Source of the DNA: Peribacillus asahii
GTDB lineage: Bacteria; Bacillota; Bacilli; Bacillales; DSM-1321
Assembly (NCBI RefSeq): GCF_003570725.1
Contig: NZ_QWVS01000003.1
Coordinates: 1-64,000 of the forward strand
Direction: 5' to 3'
Length of the DNA stretch: 64,000 bases
Position numbers and translations under genes: made by a program. The notes beneath the pieces are model-generated. The model worked only from the letters and a program-made list of their open reading frames with translations, had not been told where the DNA came from and did not search any database. Of this stretch, positions 42,601-51,253 are shown piece by piece. Each line of letters starts with the position of its first letter. Positions within the stretch are counted from its first letter, which is position 1.

Positions 42601-43332
42601 TTCATCTACGTTTGTTCTTGGCACAATTAAAATTTCAACACGTCGGTTTTTGGCACGGCCTTCCGCCGTTTTATTAGACGCAACAGGCTTAAATTCACCA
42701 AAACCTTTTGCACTAAACCACTCTGGATCTAATTTATCGTTCTCTAATAAAATTTTCATAAAGTTAACCGCACGCATAACACTCAAATCCCAGTTCGAAT
42801 CAAATTGATTTGTTTTAATTGGGAGATTATCCGTATGTCCACTAATAACAATACTCCGTGGCGGATTCATCACAAGAAGCTTCGAAATATCTCTTGCAAT
42901 TCGCTGATTCTCTTTCCCTACCTCAGCATCCCCTGATTCAAACAAAACATTATCTCGAATTGTAACAAGCAAGCCTTCATCTGTAAGCGAGGTGCCTAAC
43001 TTATCACTCAACTCTTTATTTTCAATATATGTATTAACTTTACTTTGAATATGTGAAAGCTCTTCTTGCTCCGTCTTTCCGCTTCCGCCTCGTTCTAAGG
43101 AATCTGCATTGTCCATCTGTGTTGTACTAGGAAAATCCATTACCCCCGTTCCGCCTGTAAACACTTGATTAAAGTAATTAGACATCGAATTGAACTTCTT
43201 GGAGTCAATGGAACTGGAAGCAAAGAGAACAATAAAAAGAGCAAGCAAAAGCGTTAAAATATCAGCATAAGGCACTAACCAAGATTCATCGATATGCTCT
43301 TCATGATTTCTTTTCTTTTTCTTCCTAGCCAT
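42598..43332 (-). CDS. motB: Flagellar stator protein MotB
   Basis: A 244-residue stator subunit. A short basic cytoplasmic tail (RKKKKRNHEE) leads into the single membrane helix WLVPYADILTLLLALFIVLF, where Asp24 is the proton-carrying residue. The C-terminal OmpA/MotB peptidoglycan-binding domain has VISGHTDNLPI and VMRAVNFMKILLE, ending with NRRVEILIVPRT. The helix sequence agrees with proton-type MotB rather than sodium-type MotS. It overlaps motA by 8 bases, so the pair is co-translated. Confidence 0.93.
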   Translation of the reverse strand: MARKKKKRNHEEHIDESWLVPYADILTLLLALFIVLFASSSIDSKKFNSMSNYFNQVFTGGTGVMDFPSTTQMDNADSLERGGSGKTEQEELSHIQSKVNTYIENKELSDKLGTSLTDEGLLVTIRDNVLFESGDAEVGKENQRIARDISKLLVMNPPRSIVISGHTDNLPIKTNQFDSNWDLSVMRAVNFMKILLENDKLDPEWFSAKGFGEFKPVASNKTAEGRAKNRRVEILIVPRTNVDE

Positions 43333-44116
43333 CTTGCTTCACTTCGCCTTCCAGCCACTTCTTCCGATCGTCAGCAGGTAAATATGAAGTTAGCTTCTGC
43401 TCAATTATTCTTGGAGCTTCCCCTTCAATAATAGATAAAATCCCTTCGATCATCATTTCTTTAATCCTTACTTCTTGTTGAGACTTACGTTTTAACTTAT
43501 TCGCAAATGGATGCCAAAGCACATATCCGGTGTAAATCCCTAGCATAGTTGCGATAAAGGCTGCCGAAATGGCATGTCCTAATGCTTCAATATCAGACAT
43601 ATTTCCTAAAGCAGCAATTAGACCTAATACAGCACCTAGTACCCCAAGCGTTGGCGCATATGTCCCAGCTTGAGTAAAGATTGCCGCACCACCGCGATGC
43701 CTCTCTTCCATCGCTTCGATTTCTTCCGTCAAAATATCACGTATGTAATCCGCACTTTGTCCTTCAACAGCAAGATTTAAACCGTTCTTCAAAAACTGAT
43801 TGTCTATTTGATCTGCGATACTTTCAAGTGCTAACAAACCTTCTTTTCTAGCAATAACCGCCCACTCAGAAAAGGTTTTAATTAACTCCTCTGGTTTTGT
43901 TAACTGTTGTTCTGTAAATAAAATTTTAAATAGTTGTGGAACTTTCTTTAATTCAGACATAGGAAACGCTGTTACAACTGCTGCAACAGTCCCAACCATA
44001 ATAATCATAATAGCTGCTGGATTAATTAATGCTGAAAAAGCAACCCCTTTAAAGAACATTCCCAAGGCTATTGCAATAACACCAAGCAAAACCCCTATTA
44101 ATGATGCTTTATCCAT
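43325..44116 (-). CDS. motA: Flagellar stator protein MotA
   Basis: Four membrane helices and a large cytoplasmic loop in about 263 residues. MotA landmarks are MDKASLIGVLLGVIAIALGM at the start, EAMEERHRGGAAIFTQAG and the proline-bearing TYAPTLGVLGAVLGLIAALG. Together with MotB it forms the ion-driven stator of the flagellar motor. The open frame starts three codons earlier at GTG; ATG giving MDKASLIG is preferred by homology and by GGGTG six bases upstream. No flagellar operon is nearby, as is usual for motAB in Bacillus. Confidence 0.92.
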   Translation of the reverse strand: MDKASLIGVLLGVIAIALGMFFKGVAFSALINPAAIMIIMVGTVAAVVTAFPMSELKKVPQLFKILFTEQQLTKPEELIKTFSEWAVIARKEGLLALESIADQIDNQFLKNGLNLAVEGQSADYIRDILTEEIEAMEERHRGGAAIFTQAGTYAPTLGVLGAVLGLIAALGNMSDIEALGHAISAAFIATMLGIYTGYVLWHPFANKLKRKSQQEVRIKEMMIEGILSIIEGEAPRIIEQKLTSYLPADDRKKWLEGEVKQDG

Positions 44117-44293
44117 AATACTCACCCATTCATTTAAAATCTTCTAGTATCTATTTCTTATATCGGAAGGTTGAGTAAAAAAATGAATATATTTTTGTTT
44201 TTTCCATACTTCGATTTCTAAAAACTCGTTCATTTATCGAACTCTGATACAAATAAGTCAAACATCCACATCATCATATACGTAAGCCTTATA

Positions 44294-45421
44294 TCAAACT
44301 TTATGATTAGACACTACTGATTTTTTTAACGCTGCCCACTTAATAAGCGGAGAAATCAAAAAAAGAATAAACAAAATTCTAAACAGATGAAAACTCGTTA
44401 CCGTTGAAACATCGATATGAACCGATAAAGCCGTCACAGACATTTCTGCCACTCCGCCTGGAGCAAGGCTTAAAAATAGCTCATTTACAGGTATAGAAAT
44501 ATAATGCCCTAGAAATACAGCCATTCCATAGCAAAAAGCAATTAATAGAACGTTACTTACAAAAATAATACCGAACATTTTCTTAAACAACTGTGGATTA
44601 TCTACTTTTAACGTATATCCTAAGTATGCTCCAATCATTAATTGTGAGAGATTCAACCAAAAGCTAGGCACTTCAGGGGCACCAGAACCAACCAAATTGA
44701 ATAAAGTAGCCGCCAATAGAGGACCTAATAGATGCGGAAGAGGAAAATGAATTTTCTTACCAAGACTAATAAACACAATAAGAACAAACAATAATAATAG
44801 CGCAAACTTCCAATCATATTGAAGTAAAAAGAAATGCTCATCCGTAATAGGGCTAACCGCAACCGCATCATCAGACAATACATGTGTAACAAGCCACGGC
44901 ACAATCGAAATAACGAGAATAACCCGAAGTGTTTGCATAAAGGCAACAACTGTTTCATCTACACCTTTTAATTCTTCACTTAATATGACCATTTGAGATA
45001 ACCCACCTGGAAAACTTCCTAACAATGATGTACCTGGACGAATGTTCATCCACTTTGCAATCAATAGTCCTGTTAGTACAGTAAATACGGTTATGACCGC
45101 CGTTGACAAAAGCATAATCGGTAAATGATGAAGCATCTCTGCCAACGCTTCTTTTGTAAAAGCACTTCCTAGTTGAACACCTAAAATAATTAACCCGAGG
45201 CTTCTTAAATTTTTTGACCAATAAAAATAATGGCCGAACTTCAGCTTAGCAATTAAAATAACGAAAAGCGGACCTAGCATCCACGGTAAATACATACCTA
45301 AACATTCGAAAAAATAACCTCCTATAAAAGCAAGAAGAGCTACAATAATCGTCTTTATCGTTAGCTTTCCTCGTATACTCTCATTTATCTTTTTCACTAC
45401 AAATACCTTCTTTTTCACCAT
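44294..45421 (-). CDS. AbrB family putative permease
   Basis: A 375-residue membrane protein of the AbrB transport family (not the DNA-binding AbrB). The internal duplication is visible: PGTSLLGSFPGGLSQMVIL in the first half and FLSLAPGGVAEMSVTALSVH in the second, each an inner P-G-G-h-x-x-M re-entrant element. About ten helices. These proteins have been linked to export or regulation of ammonia-monooxygenase-like genes, but the substrate is unknown. The ribosome binding site is weak. It is divergent from mreBH. Confidence 0.75.
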   Translation of the reverse strand: MVKKKVFVVKKINESIRGKLTIKTIIVALLAFIGGYFFECLGMYLPWMLGPLFVILIAKLKFGHYFYWSKNLRSLGLIILGVQLGSAFTKEALAEMLHHLPIMLLSTAVITVFTVLTGLLIAKWMNIRPGTSLLGSFPGGLSQMVILSEELKGVDETVVAFMQTLRVILVISIVPWLVTHVLSDDAVAVSPITDEHFFLLQYDWKFALLLLFVLIVFISLGKKIHFPLPHLLGPLLAATLFNLVGSGAPEVPSFWLNLSQLMIGAYLGYTLKVDNPQLFKKMFGIIFVSNVLLIAFCYGMAVFLGHYISIPVNELFLSLAPGGVAEMSVTALSVHIDVSTVTSFHLFRILFILFLISPLIKWAALKKSVVSNHKV

Positions 45422-45591
45422 TTATTTCTCTATTCTAGCACAAAATATGAAATGAATATTTTTCTTAATTTACAACAAACATAACTGTTTATGAAAAAGG
45501 TTTAAATTACCATCGAGAAAAACCCCCACAAAATCCTATCTTTAGGTAGAATAATATTTCGGGGGTCAAAACTCTTAGAGGGGTGACTATA

Positions 45592-46599
45592 TTGTTTAAA
45601 AACACAGAAATTGGCATTGATTTAGGAACAGCCAACACATTAGTTTATAGTAAAAATAAAGGGATTATCTTTAATGAACCATCTGTTGTGGCTATTGATT
45701 TAAATACAAATCAAGTGTTAGCCGTTGGGCTGGATGCAAAAGAAATGATCGGAAAAACTCCAGACCATATTAAAACAGTCCGTCCATTGAAAGATGGGGT
45801 CATTGCAGATTTTGATATTACTGCACAGATGCTTAAACATATTATGAAAAAAGCTACAAATTCTGTAAAAGTAGCTATGCGTAAGCCTAACGTTGTCGTG
45901 TGTACACCGTTCGGTGCAACAACGGTTGAAAAAAAGGCTATTCAAGATGCAGTAAGCAGCTGCGGAGCTAAGCGTGTTCATCTTATTGAAGAACCAGTAG
46001 CCGCGGCCATCGGAGCGGATTTACCGGTAGAAGAACCAACTGCTAATGTCATTGTAGATATTGGAGGGGGCACAACGGAAGTAGCCATTATTTCATATGG
46101 CGGCATTGTTTCTTGTCACTCTATTCGAATTGGCGGTGATCAATTAGACGAAGATATTATACAATACGTACGTAAAACCTATAATTTGTTAATTGGTGAA
46201 CAAACAGCTGAACAAATAAAAATGGAAATCGGCTATGCACCAATTGAACATTCACCTGTCTCTTTGGATGTTCGCGGGCGTGACCTTGTCACAGGTCTTC
46301 CAAAAACGATGACCATTCAGTCTGAAGAAATTCAAGAAGCCATGACAGAATCCTTACTACGTATTTTAGAATCTATTCGTGCGACATTAGAAGAATCACC
46401 ACCTGAGTTAAGTGGAGATATCGTCGACCAAGGTGTCATACTGACTGGTGGAGGCTCTCTCCTTAACGGGTTGCAAGAATGGTTGTCCCAAAGAATTATC
46501 GTCCCTGTTCACCTTACTGATCAGCCGCTTGAGGCTGTTGCCATTGGTACAGGCCGCTCTCTTGATGTTATTAATCAATTGCAAAAAAAGATTAACTAA
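45592..46599 (+). CDS. mreBH: Rod-shape determining protein MreBH
   Basis: A 335-residue bacterial actin. Phosphate 1 motif [19 protein letters not shown], phosphate 2 [18 protein letters not shown] and adenosine motif [19 protein letters not shown] are intact, with [18 protein letters not shown]. The sequence [16 protein letters not shown] and ending [15 protein letters not shown] are closer to MreBH than to MreB or Mbl. The first in-frame GTG is three codons upstream, but GAGGGG eight bases before TTG gives [12 protein letters not shown], the MreBH-type start and length. MreBH guides lateral wall synthesis and the LytE hydrolase; in B. subtilis it belongs to the SigI regulon. The upstream region holds ACCCCC and GGGGGT, which may be a hairpin or part of such a promoter. 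Confidence 0.88.
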   Translation: MFKNTEIGIDLGTANTLVYSKNKGIIFNEPSVVAIDLNTNQVLAVGLDAKEMIGKTPDHIKTVRPLKDGVIADFDITAQMLKHIMKKATNSVKVAMRKPNVVVCTPFGATTVEKKAIQDAVSSCGAKRVHLIEEPVAAAIGADLPVEEPTANVIVDIGGGTTEVAIISYGGIVSCHSIRIGGDQLDEDIIQYVRKTYNLLIGEQTAEQIKMEIGYAPIEHSPVSLDVRGRDLVTGLPKTMTIQSEEIQEAMTESLLRILESIRATLEESPPELSGDIVDQGVILTGGGSLLNGLQEWLSQRIIVPVHLTDQPLEAVAIGTGRSLDVINQLQKKIN

Positions 46600-46601
46600 T
46601 G

Positions 46602-46634
46602 AAAGGCTGCCCATAACGGTTTGGGCAGCCTTTT
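46602..46634 (+). terminator. Terminator of mreBH
   Basis: AAAGGCTGCCC/TGGGCAGCCTTT stem followed by TTTATATT, directly after the stop codon. Confidence 0.85.
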
Positions 46635-46721
46635 ATATTGACCTTACCCTTTCCTTCCTTTAAGGTTAAATTTAACACTTCTACTGCCTTGCACATTTTC
46701 TAATGCAGGAGGGATCTTATA

Positions 46722-47570
46722 ATGACATGGTTCACTTTTGGAAGACAGCTTACCCAAAAACTCAAGGTTGATCGTGTAACCGGACTTGCTGCTGAACAAG
46801 CCTATTATTATTTACTATCTCTCTTTCCGATGCTTATTTTATTACTTTCTATTTTGCCTTATTTATCTATCAATCCCCAAGCTGCTTTAATATTTCTGCA
46901 TGATTTTGTTCCTTCAGAAACGAACCAGCTCATTGAAGAAACGATTATTACGATTTTAAGTGAACGTAATGGCGGTCTACTAACAATCGGTATTATCGGC
47001 ACTATCTGGTCTGCTTCAAATGGGATGAATGCTTTTATTCATTCGATGAATATTGCTTTTGAGGTACAAGAAACAAGGAGTTTTATCACGACTCGTTTGC
47101 TGTCTATTGTTTTAACATTTGGACTCATATTAGCTTTCATTGTATCCCTTGCTTTGCCTGTGTTTGGTCAGATTCTTCTTGATTTCATCAATCAATTATT
47201 TCCTATTTCAGATTATGGTCAAAGACTTTTCCATCTGTTACGCTGGGTTATTGCCGTCGTTGTAATCTCGATTGTACTAGCTTTTTTATATCAAATTGCT
47301 CCAAGCAAGCCTCTTCCATTGCAGCATGTTTGGATTGGAGCCGTTACAGCCGCACTTCTTTGGCTGCTCATTTCATTTGGCTTTTCCTTTTATATAAACA
47401 ATTTTGGAAACTACTCTGCTACATACGGAAGTTTAGGCGGAGTCATCGTCTTAATGCTTTGGTTATTTTTAACCGGATTAGCGCTCATTATCGGTGGAGA
47501 AATCAACGCTGTTTTACAACGGAATCATACAGCACCACGTTCTAAAACAACGAGGCATTTCTTTTTCTAA
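46722..47570 (+). CDS. YihY/BrkB family membrane protein, second paralogue
   Basis: A 282-residue protein with the YihY layout: GLAAEQAYYYLLSLFPMLIL, IWSASNGMNAFIHSMNIAF, and YGSLGGVIVLMLWLFLTGLA with LIIGGEINAV. It shares these blocks with the protein at 39928-40767 but differs clearly elsewhere, so the duplication is old. GGAGGGA lies upstream of the ATG. Function unknown. Confidence 0.85.
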   Translation: MTWFTFGRQLTQKLKVDRVTGLAAEQAYYYLLSLFPMLILLLSILPYLSINPQAALIFLHDFVPSETNQLIEETIITILSERNGGLLTIGIIGTIWSASNGMNAFIHSMNIAFEVQETRSFITTRLLSIVLTFGLILAFIVSLALPVFGQILLDFINQLFPISDYGQRLFHLLRWVIAVVVISIVLAFLYQIAPSKPLPLQHVWIGAVTAALLWLLISFGFSFYINNFGNYSATYGSLGGVIVLMLWLFLTGLALIIGGEINAVLQRNHTAPRSKTTRHFFF

Positions 47571-47669
47571 GAAGGCTATGTTAATGAATGGTGTTGATTT
47601 ATAAGGATTTTCATACCCCTTTCAGCCCTGCTGAAAGAGTGATTATCCTTCCAAGAAACGCAGGAGAAA

Positions 47670-47692
47670 GAGGATGCCCTGCAGACATCCTC
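47670..47692 (-). terminator. Possible terminator of nrnB
   Basis: GAGGATG/CATCCTC stem followed by a T/C-rich run (TCTTTCTCC) on the minus strand. A second small stem CTTTCAG/CTGAAAG lies beside it. Confidence 0.4.
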
Positions 47693-47705
47693 CTTCCCCT
47701 TACAC

Positions 47706-48872
47706 TTATGCTTTTTTTATGTATTCCTCATAGGGCTCATCATAAGCGAGCCAAGCACCGAATCTGCGTTTAATATACCTTTCAGCTTCTTGAAAAGTGG
47801 TAAACGTTTGACTTTGTTGTTTATGATTGATTTCTAAGCCCCACTCATTCTGTTCATTCGGTTTAAGAAAAAGGAGTTGTTTATCCTTTGTCGTATATAA
47901 GGAACCTGTTTCAGACTCTTTTAAATTGATTTGATTATTGTGTGCATCACGTTTAATCGGCTCTGAATAAAACGTTTGCTCAATAAATTGTTTAAAAGCT
48001 TGTTCTGTTAAATTGCAGCCTGCAGCTTTTTGATGGCCGCCTCCTTCATATTTACCTGCTACTGAAGAGACATCAATATCATCATGAATGGTACGCAGAC
48101 TTAATCGTTTACTTCCGACCATTGCAATCGCAATATAATCCAAGTGATTATATTCTTTCGATAACTCATTTCCTAATTCGGAATGATAGGATTCAGCATG
48201 AACAACACCTGCCACATGAGGTCCAACCGCTACTTGATATACTTCACGTTTCTTTCTCTTTATGTATCGATCGACTCGACTTTCTTCTACTTTTAATAAA
48301 GTTTCCTCTACTTCATCAAAATCAAAAGAATCAGCATTAGCTAGCTTATTCGTAATTTTTTCCTCAAACTCTTCGATAGAAAACATAAAAAAAAGATCAT
48401 TTAGCCGTTTCGCTGTGAGATTCTGATTAGCTTCCCACTCCCATGTGTCATATTGACGAACTAATTCAACAAACTCCTCTACGTTTTGTGAACGAGTAAG
48501 CCAACTTTGTTGAACTGCGTATTCATAGAACAGAGAAGTAGCGGATGTTAACTTTCCATCTTCCCGTTCAACTGTCACATTCGCCCAAGGATGTGCATTT
48601 AAATGTAGAGCTGTTTTATGATGATCAATTAATGTAGCGCTACCACCATTGGCGACAAACTGTGAGATTCTTTGTTCATTCTCTTCATTGACAGAAAGAT
48701 CGGTTACTAGCAACCTTTGTTCTTTATCTGCTTGCTCTAAAAATGCTTCAACTTGGTAATTCAATCGACCAATTGAATTATAACTCACCTGCACATCTTC
48801 CCCAAAGGCAAGCTTAGCAACAATACCACAGCCGACACCATCTAAATCATTATGTGTAAAGAGATGGTACAC
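47706..48872 (-). CDS. nrnB: Oligoribonuclease NrnB (DHH/DHHA1 phosphoesterase)
   Basis: A 388-residue DHH superfamily enzyme that degrades short oligoribonucleotides. Motif I is FTHNDLDGVGCGIVAKLAFG, motif II LLVTDLS, motif III (DHH) SATLIDHHKTALHL and motif IV around VRQYDTWEW. The C-terminal DHHA1 domain ends in the glycine-histidine signature AGKYEGGGHQKAAGCNL. The order and lengths agree with NrnB (YngD) of B. subtilis, with nearly the same start, MYHL-x-x-HNDLDGVGCGIVAK. No partner gene is evident. Confidence 0.9.
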   Translation of the reverse strand: MYHLFTHNDLDGVGCGIVAKLAFGEDVQVSYNSIGRLNYQVEAFLEQADKEQRLLVTDLSVNEENEQRISQFVANGGSATLIDHHKTALHLNAHPWANVTVEREDGKLTSATSLFYEYAVQQSWLTRSQNVEEFVELVRQYDTWEWEANQNLTAKRLNDLFFMFSIEEFEEKITNKLANADSFDFDEVEETLLKVEESRVDRYIKRKKREVYQVAVGPHVAGVVHAESYHSELGNELSKEYNHLDYIAIAMVGSKRLSLRTIHDDIDVSSVAGKYEGGGHQKAAGCNLTEQAFKQFIEQTFYSEPIKRDAHNNQINLKESETGSLYTTKDKQLLFLKPNEQNEWGLEINHKQQSQTFTTFQEAERYIKRRFGAWLAYDEPYEEYIKKA

Positions 48873-49022
48873 ATAAACCCCTCCTCAAAATCCATATATA
48901 TTACTTTTCCCCGAAAGAAAGGAATTATTGCTTCATTACGTATGTATTTTAACATGTTATTAGATTGCTGTAATACTTTGAACGACGGCACTTTCATTAA
49001 ATCAAACTAATTCATGCCAAAT

Positions 49023-49057
49023 AAAAGAGGCTGTCCCCAGTTTATGGAACAGCCTCT
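49023..49057 (-). terminator. Terminator of the rib operon
   Basis: AGAGGCTGT/ACAGCCTCT stem followed by TTTTATTTGG on the minus strand, about 12 bases after the ribH stop. Confidence 0.85.
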
Positions 49058-49069
49058 CCTAACTCTATA

Positions 49070-49537
49070 TTATCCGATTAATTTACCTAAGTTAGCCATT
49101 TCAATAGCCGAAATAGCAGAATCATATCCTTTGTTTCCTGCTTTCGTACCAGCACGCTCGATAGCTTGTTCAATATTTTCCGTTGTAACTACGCCAAAAA
49201 TAACAGGAACCCCTGTATCTAACGTCACTCGAGCCATTCCTTTTGCTGATTCATTACATACATAATCGTAATGAGTTGTTGCACCGCGAATTACCGTTCC
49301 AAGTCCGATAATCGCATCGTATTTTCCTGTTTCAACAAGCTTCTTCGCAATTAAAGGAATTTCAAAAGCTCCCGGTACCCAAGCTACGTCGATGTCTGCT
49401 TCATCCACACCATGTCGTTTTAAACCATCAAGTGCTCCATCTAATAACTTATTTACAATAAATTCATTGAATCTTCCAACTACTATACCAATTTTCAATC
49501 CTGTTCCAATTAACTGTGCTTCAAAATGTTGTCCCAT
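49070..49537 (-). CDS. ribH: 6,7-dimethyl-8-ribityllumazine synthase RibH
   Basis: A 155-residue enzyme of riboflavin synthesis that joins 5-amino-6-ribitylaminouracil with dihydroxybutanone phosphate. It shows the family blocks [39 protein letters not shown], the catalytic region [20 protein letters not shown] and [20 protein letters not shown]. Length matches the icosahedral lumazine synthase of Bacillus. It is the last gene of ribE-ribB-ribH behind the FMN riboswitch at 51007-51129. Confidence 0.96.
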   Translation of the reverse strand: MGQHFEAQLIGTGLKIGIVVGRFNEFIVNKLLDGALDGLKRHGVDEADIDVAWVPGAFEIPLIAKKLVETGKYDAIIGLGTVIRGATTHYDYVCNESAKGMARVTLDTGVPVIFGVVTTENIEQAIERAGTKAGNKGYDSAISAIEMANLGKLIG

Positions 49538-49567
49538 TTTCGTTCCCCCTAATATTATAAGTAGTAT

Positions 49568-50197
49568 TTAGTTTGCTTCAGCTGTCACACGTGAAGCTTG
49601 TTGCTTGCGATAGAGAATTAAATCTGCAATCGTGATAAACTTTAGTTGAAATTCTTCTGCAACTTTGACTAGGTCGGGCACTCGTGCCATCGTACCGTCC
49701 TCTTTCATAATTTCACAAATTACTCCGGCTGGAGCTGCTCCACATAATTTAGCTAAATCGACCGCAGCTTCTGTGTGGCCTGCTCTTTGCAGTACACCGC
49801 CTACCTTTGCTACAATTGGAAAAGTATGACCAGGGCGTTTAAAATCCTCAGCTACAGCCTCGTCATCTAGAAGAGCACTTACTGTAATCGAACGATCAAA
49901 AGCACTAATGCCAGTTGAATTACTTCTATGATCAACACTTACTGTAAAGGCCGTGCCATGTGGATCGGTATTTACCTCAACCATCGGATGTAAATTTAAC
50001 TTCTGTGCACGCTCTTCAGTAATCGCTGTGCAAACAAGACCTCGTCCATATGTAGCCATGAAATTAATCGCTTCTGGAGTTGCCTTTTCCGCTAGAACAA
50101 TAAAATCCCCTTCGTTTTCACGATTTTCATCATCTACAACAATAATCGGTTTTCCTGCTTTTAAATCCACTAATGCTTCTTCAATCGTATTAAACAC
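49568..50197 (-). CDS. ribB: 3,4-dihydroxy-2-butanone-4-phosphate synthase RibB (monofunctional)
   Basis: About 209 residues. The DHBP synthase active site is intact: [65 protein letters not shown] and [15 protein letters not shown]. In most Bacillus this domain is fused to GTP cyclohydrolase II as RibBA (about 400 residues); here the protein ends soon after the DHBP domain and no cyclohydrolase motif (C-x-L-x-S with three Zn-binding Cys) follows. The open frame starts at GTG three codons earlier, but AGAGGTG six bases before the second GTG gives [13 protein letters not shown], the family start. Confidence 0.92.
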   Translation of the reverse strand: MFNTIEEALVDLKAGKPIIVVDDENRENEGDFIVLAEKATPEAINFMATYGRGLVCTAITEERAQKLNLHPMVEVNTDPHGTAFTVSVDHRSNSTGISAFDRSITVSALLDDEAVAEDFKRPGHTFPIVAKVGGVLQRAGHTEAAVDLAKLCGAAPAGVICEIMKEDGTMARVPDLVKVAEEFQLKFITIADLILYRKQQASRVTAEAN

Positions 50198-50209
50198 TCT
50201 ACTCACCTC

Positions 50210-50851
50210 TTAGTAAAATCCATTTTCAGCTAAAAAACTTTTTGTTAATGTTTGATTTGATTTATTTGTCTGTAGGTGTTGCACGATATATTTACCAATC
50301 ATATCATTTTCAATATTAACAATATCCCCTACACTTTTCCCACCGATAATCGTGTCTTGAAATGTTAACGGAATCAGTGACACTGTTAATAGGTTGCCCT
50401 GAATATCAAAAATAGTTAAGCTTGTTCCATCAATGGCTACGGAACCTCTTGGGATACAATATCGACTCAAGCCTTCTTGAAGCTCAATTGTGAAGTACAC
50501 GGCATTTTCTTTCGGTTGTTTTTTAATAATCGTCCCTGTCCCATCAATATGCCCTGAAACAAAATGACCGCCAAATCTTCCTTGAGCACTCATTGCTCTT
50601 TCTAAATTGACAGGAGAACCAGGTTTTAATAACTGAATAGACGATGCTTTCACCGTTTCTGGCATTACATCAACGGTAAATGTATTGGTTGTAAAGGAAG
50701 TAACGGTTAAACAAACACCATTTACCGCAATACTATCTCCAAGATGAACGTCTTCCAAGATTTTCTCTGAAGAAATCGTCAGTTCCATGCTCTGCTTGCC
50801 TTTTTTTAACGATTTAACAACACCGATGTCTTCAATAATTCCAGTAAACAT
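50210..50851 (-). CDS. ribE: Riboflavin synthase alpha chain RibE
   Basis: A 213-residue protein made of two lumazine-binding repeats: MFTGIIEDIGVVKSLKKG with SIAVNGVCLTVTSF and FVSGHIDGTG, and the second half with SRYCIPRGSVAIDGTSLTIF. It dismutates 6,7-dimethyl-8-ribityllumazine to riboflavin. GAGGTG lies before the ATG. It is the first gene of the riboswitch-controlled unit; in B. subtilis ribD would precede it, but here it is absent. Confidence 0.95.
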   Translation of the reverse strand: MFTGIIEDIGVVKSLKKGKQSMELTISSEKILEDVHLGDSIAVNGVCLTVTSFTTNTFTVDVMPETVKASSIQLLKPGSPVNLERAMSAQGRFGGHFVSGHIDGTGTIIKKQPKENAVYFTIELQEGLSRYCIPRGSVAIDGTSLTIFDIQGNLLTVSLIPLTFQDTIIGGKSVGDIVNIENDMIGKYIVQHLQTNKSNQTLTKSFLAENGFY

Positions 50852-50873
50852 GCATTCACCTCTTTTGCTGAAA

Positions 50874-50909
50874 AATAAAAAACCCTATAGATATACCTAC
50901 AGGGTTTTT
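50874..50909 (-). terminator. Riboswitch-controlled terminator of the rib operon
   Basis: AAACCCTGTAG/CTATAGGGTTT-type stem followed by TTTTTTATTTTT on the minus strand, just before ribE. It is the expression platform of the FMN riboswitch. A second stem (ATGTATA/TATACAT with CCTTTAA/TTAAAGG) lies between aptamer and terminator and may be part of the switch. Confidence 0.8.
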
Positions 50910-51006
50910 GGGAGTATATGGTGAAAAAATGTATACTTAAATAAGCCTTTAATTTAAGTTTTCAAAATTTAAAGGGCACACTTATACATTTAAAAAATTC
51001 CACACG

Positions 51007-51129
51007 TCCTTCTCCCATCCAGACTTTACTGTCGGCTTTGGAATCTCACCAAATCCTGCCTTAAAAAGGCTCGCGGGCTTAGAATTGCTTCATCACCGCC
51101 GGTTGGGATTTACACCCGACCCCGAAGGA
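51007..51129 (-). promoter_or_regulatory. FMN riboswitch (RFN element)
   Basis: The minus strand shows the complete RFN consensus: TCCTTCGGGGTCGGGTG, then AATCCCAACCGGCGGT, AGCCCGCGAGCC, GATTTGGTGAGATTCC, AAAGCCGACAGT and the closing GGATGGGAGAAGGA, which pairs with the 5' end. FMN binding would favour the downstream terminator and shut off ribE-ribB-ribH. A stand-alone flavokinase of RibR type, known in B. subtilis to act on FMN riboswitches, is encoded at the left edge of this window. Confidence 0.96.
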
Positions 51130-51152
51130 CAAACTATTTATGACTTACAGTT

Positions 51153-51181
51153 AGTTTATCACGATAAAGTTATATTGTAAA
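51153..51181 (-). promoter_or_regulatory. Predicted sigma-A promoter of the rib operon
   Basis: TTTACA (51176-51181), 17-base spacer, TAAACT (51153-51158) on the minus strand, placed about 20 bases before the aptamer. Confidence 0.6.
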
Positions 51182-51253
51182 TTACTTACTCTTAATCTCA
51201 TAACTGCTACAAGCGGAAGAAGAATAAATTCGCCTTCCGCTTGTACGGTTCAC

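Noticed and set aside
45480-45591. Definite SigI promoter for mreBH
   Set aside because: ACCCCC is present, but the CGAA-type -10 at the right spacing is not found, and ACCCCC/GGGGGT may simply form a hairpin.
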